This document shows positions 32,999-33,886 of a DNA stretch of 33,886 bases, piece by piece. The stretch's first letter is position 1. Each line of letters opens with the position of its first letter. The notes under the pieces were generated by a model. The model saw only the letters and a list, made by a program, of their open reading frames with translations, was not told the DNA's origin and did not search any database. Location: positions 1 to 33,886 of the forward strand of contig CAXKVV010001569.1 of NCBI GenBank assembly GCA_964058805.1. The letters are read 5' to 3'. The position numbers and the translations under genes are program-made. Source of the DNA: Schoenoplectus triqueter. Taxonomy: Eukaryota; Streptophyta; Magnoliopsida; Poales; Cyperaceae.

Positions 32999-33886
32999 CT
33001 AAATTTAATAAAAATATACCATCGAGTAATCGATGGGCAATTCAGCAATTGATTACTCAAAATTTTGTAAGAGATTAACAATTTTTATTAACACATATAT
33101 GGACAAACATCATCAATAATTATTAACATATGTTATTTATACACTGTTATTACAAAAATTATTTGGGAGTAAAATAGGAATGACGATGACAGTTCATAAT
33201 TTTTAAAAACTTCATATATAAAACAGAGAATCATATTGTTCAGACAAAATTTTGTGAATTATGTTTATTATATGCAACCAACTAATTTTATAAAGTGGAA
33301 GACCAATTTTTTCAACTTACAATAGACAATTAAAAATATTAGTAAAATTGTTTATTATAATTGGATCTAGATTAATATCTAACAACCTTTTAAAAAATAT
33401 TAAGCTATCCAAAAATGTAAACTTGCAATAGACGATTGTTGGGCTATAGAACTTGAAATTATAATATTATTTATTATAATTGGAATTACGTGAATAGAGT
33501 TAATAAGAAAATGAAGGATAATCGTCAAAATTACTAACGTATAACATAGGACATTTTAAAAGATTTTAATCTAATAATAACATAAAGTTCTCTTAATTAA
33601 AAGGCAAAAACCATGCCACATTTACATGACGGTCAAGATGAACCCACAACATATAAGAGAGATCGGACGGTCAAAAACTTTTCAATCACTAAGCACCTAT
33701 GTTCCAGAAAAGCCAGCATGTACCAATTACCAAAAGTTTAACACAGTCTCCTAGTTTGTACTTTGGCACTGCTTTCTCATATCCGGGAGCAGTTCGATCC
33801 GGTCCAATGCACGATGGACCAATTTTTTAGATCTGAAGAGCATTCTAGCCGTTTAATTTTCGGCTTAATTCAGGGAAACATGTTTA
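32999..33886. other. AT-rich intergenic DNA to the window edge
   Basis: No gene seen. The last 280 bases are less AT-rich (for example GGTCCAATGCACGATGGACC near 33810, nearly palindromic) and could begin a promoter or element that continues outside the window. Confidence 0.45.

Overview
The window is nuclear DNA of a flowering plant, most likely a woody eudicot. It is AT-rich, has GT-AG introns, carries a P-class PPR gene and a YUCCA gene, and is littered with plant transposon remnants. I cannot name the species. Three genes look intact: a mitochondrial-type PPR protein (5269-7080, +), a three-exon MTHFR-like gene (13502-11412, -) and a four-exon YUC2/YUC6-type auxin biosynthesis gene (29392-26207, -).

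Layout. 1-5268 is AT-rich intergenic DNA with a Copia RNase H scrap (about 1.6 kb), a foldback element ending in TA/GA microsatellite (2.5-3.0 kb) and an orphan TATA/telo-box promoter (about 4.1 kb). 5269-7080 is the PPR gene. 8031-10239 is a wrecked copy of the diflavin reductase ATR3/TAH18: its head and tail are on +, and its exons 3-4 lie between them on -. 11412-13502 is the MTHFR-like gene. 13.8-19.8 kb holds several foldback elements and very AT-rich DNA, including two foldbacks placed back to back. 21.2-21.5 kb holds a BURP-domain pseudogene beside a 5'-truncated Copia element, then a small hAT-type element (22.7 kb) and a LINE 3' fragment with a 16-bp target duplication (25.0-25.35 kb). 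26.2-29.5 kb is the YUC gene with its TATA box. 30.85-31.5 kb is a GGGTC-rich hAT-type element with a perfect 8-bp target duplication. 32.2-33.0 kb is another foldback.

The genes do not form a functional cluster; this is ordinary plant gene spacing. I see no CRISPR array, operon or defence system. The most unusual items are the MTHFR-like gene (catalytic barrel only, altered cofactor-loop motif, open across all three exons), the inverted segment inside the ATR3/TAH18 pseudogene, and the three foldback elements with TATATA-GAGAG ends, two of which share one TA tract. Family assignments come from recognising protein motifs by eye; no database search was run.
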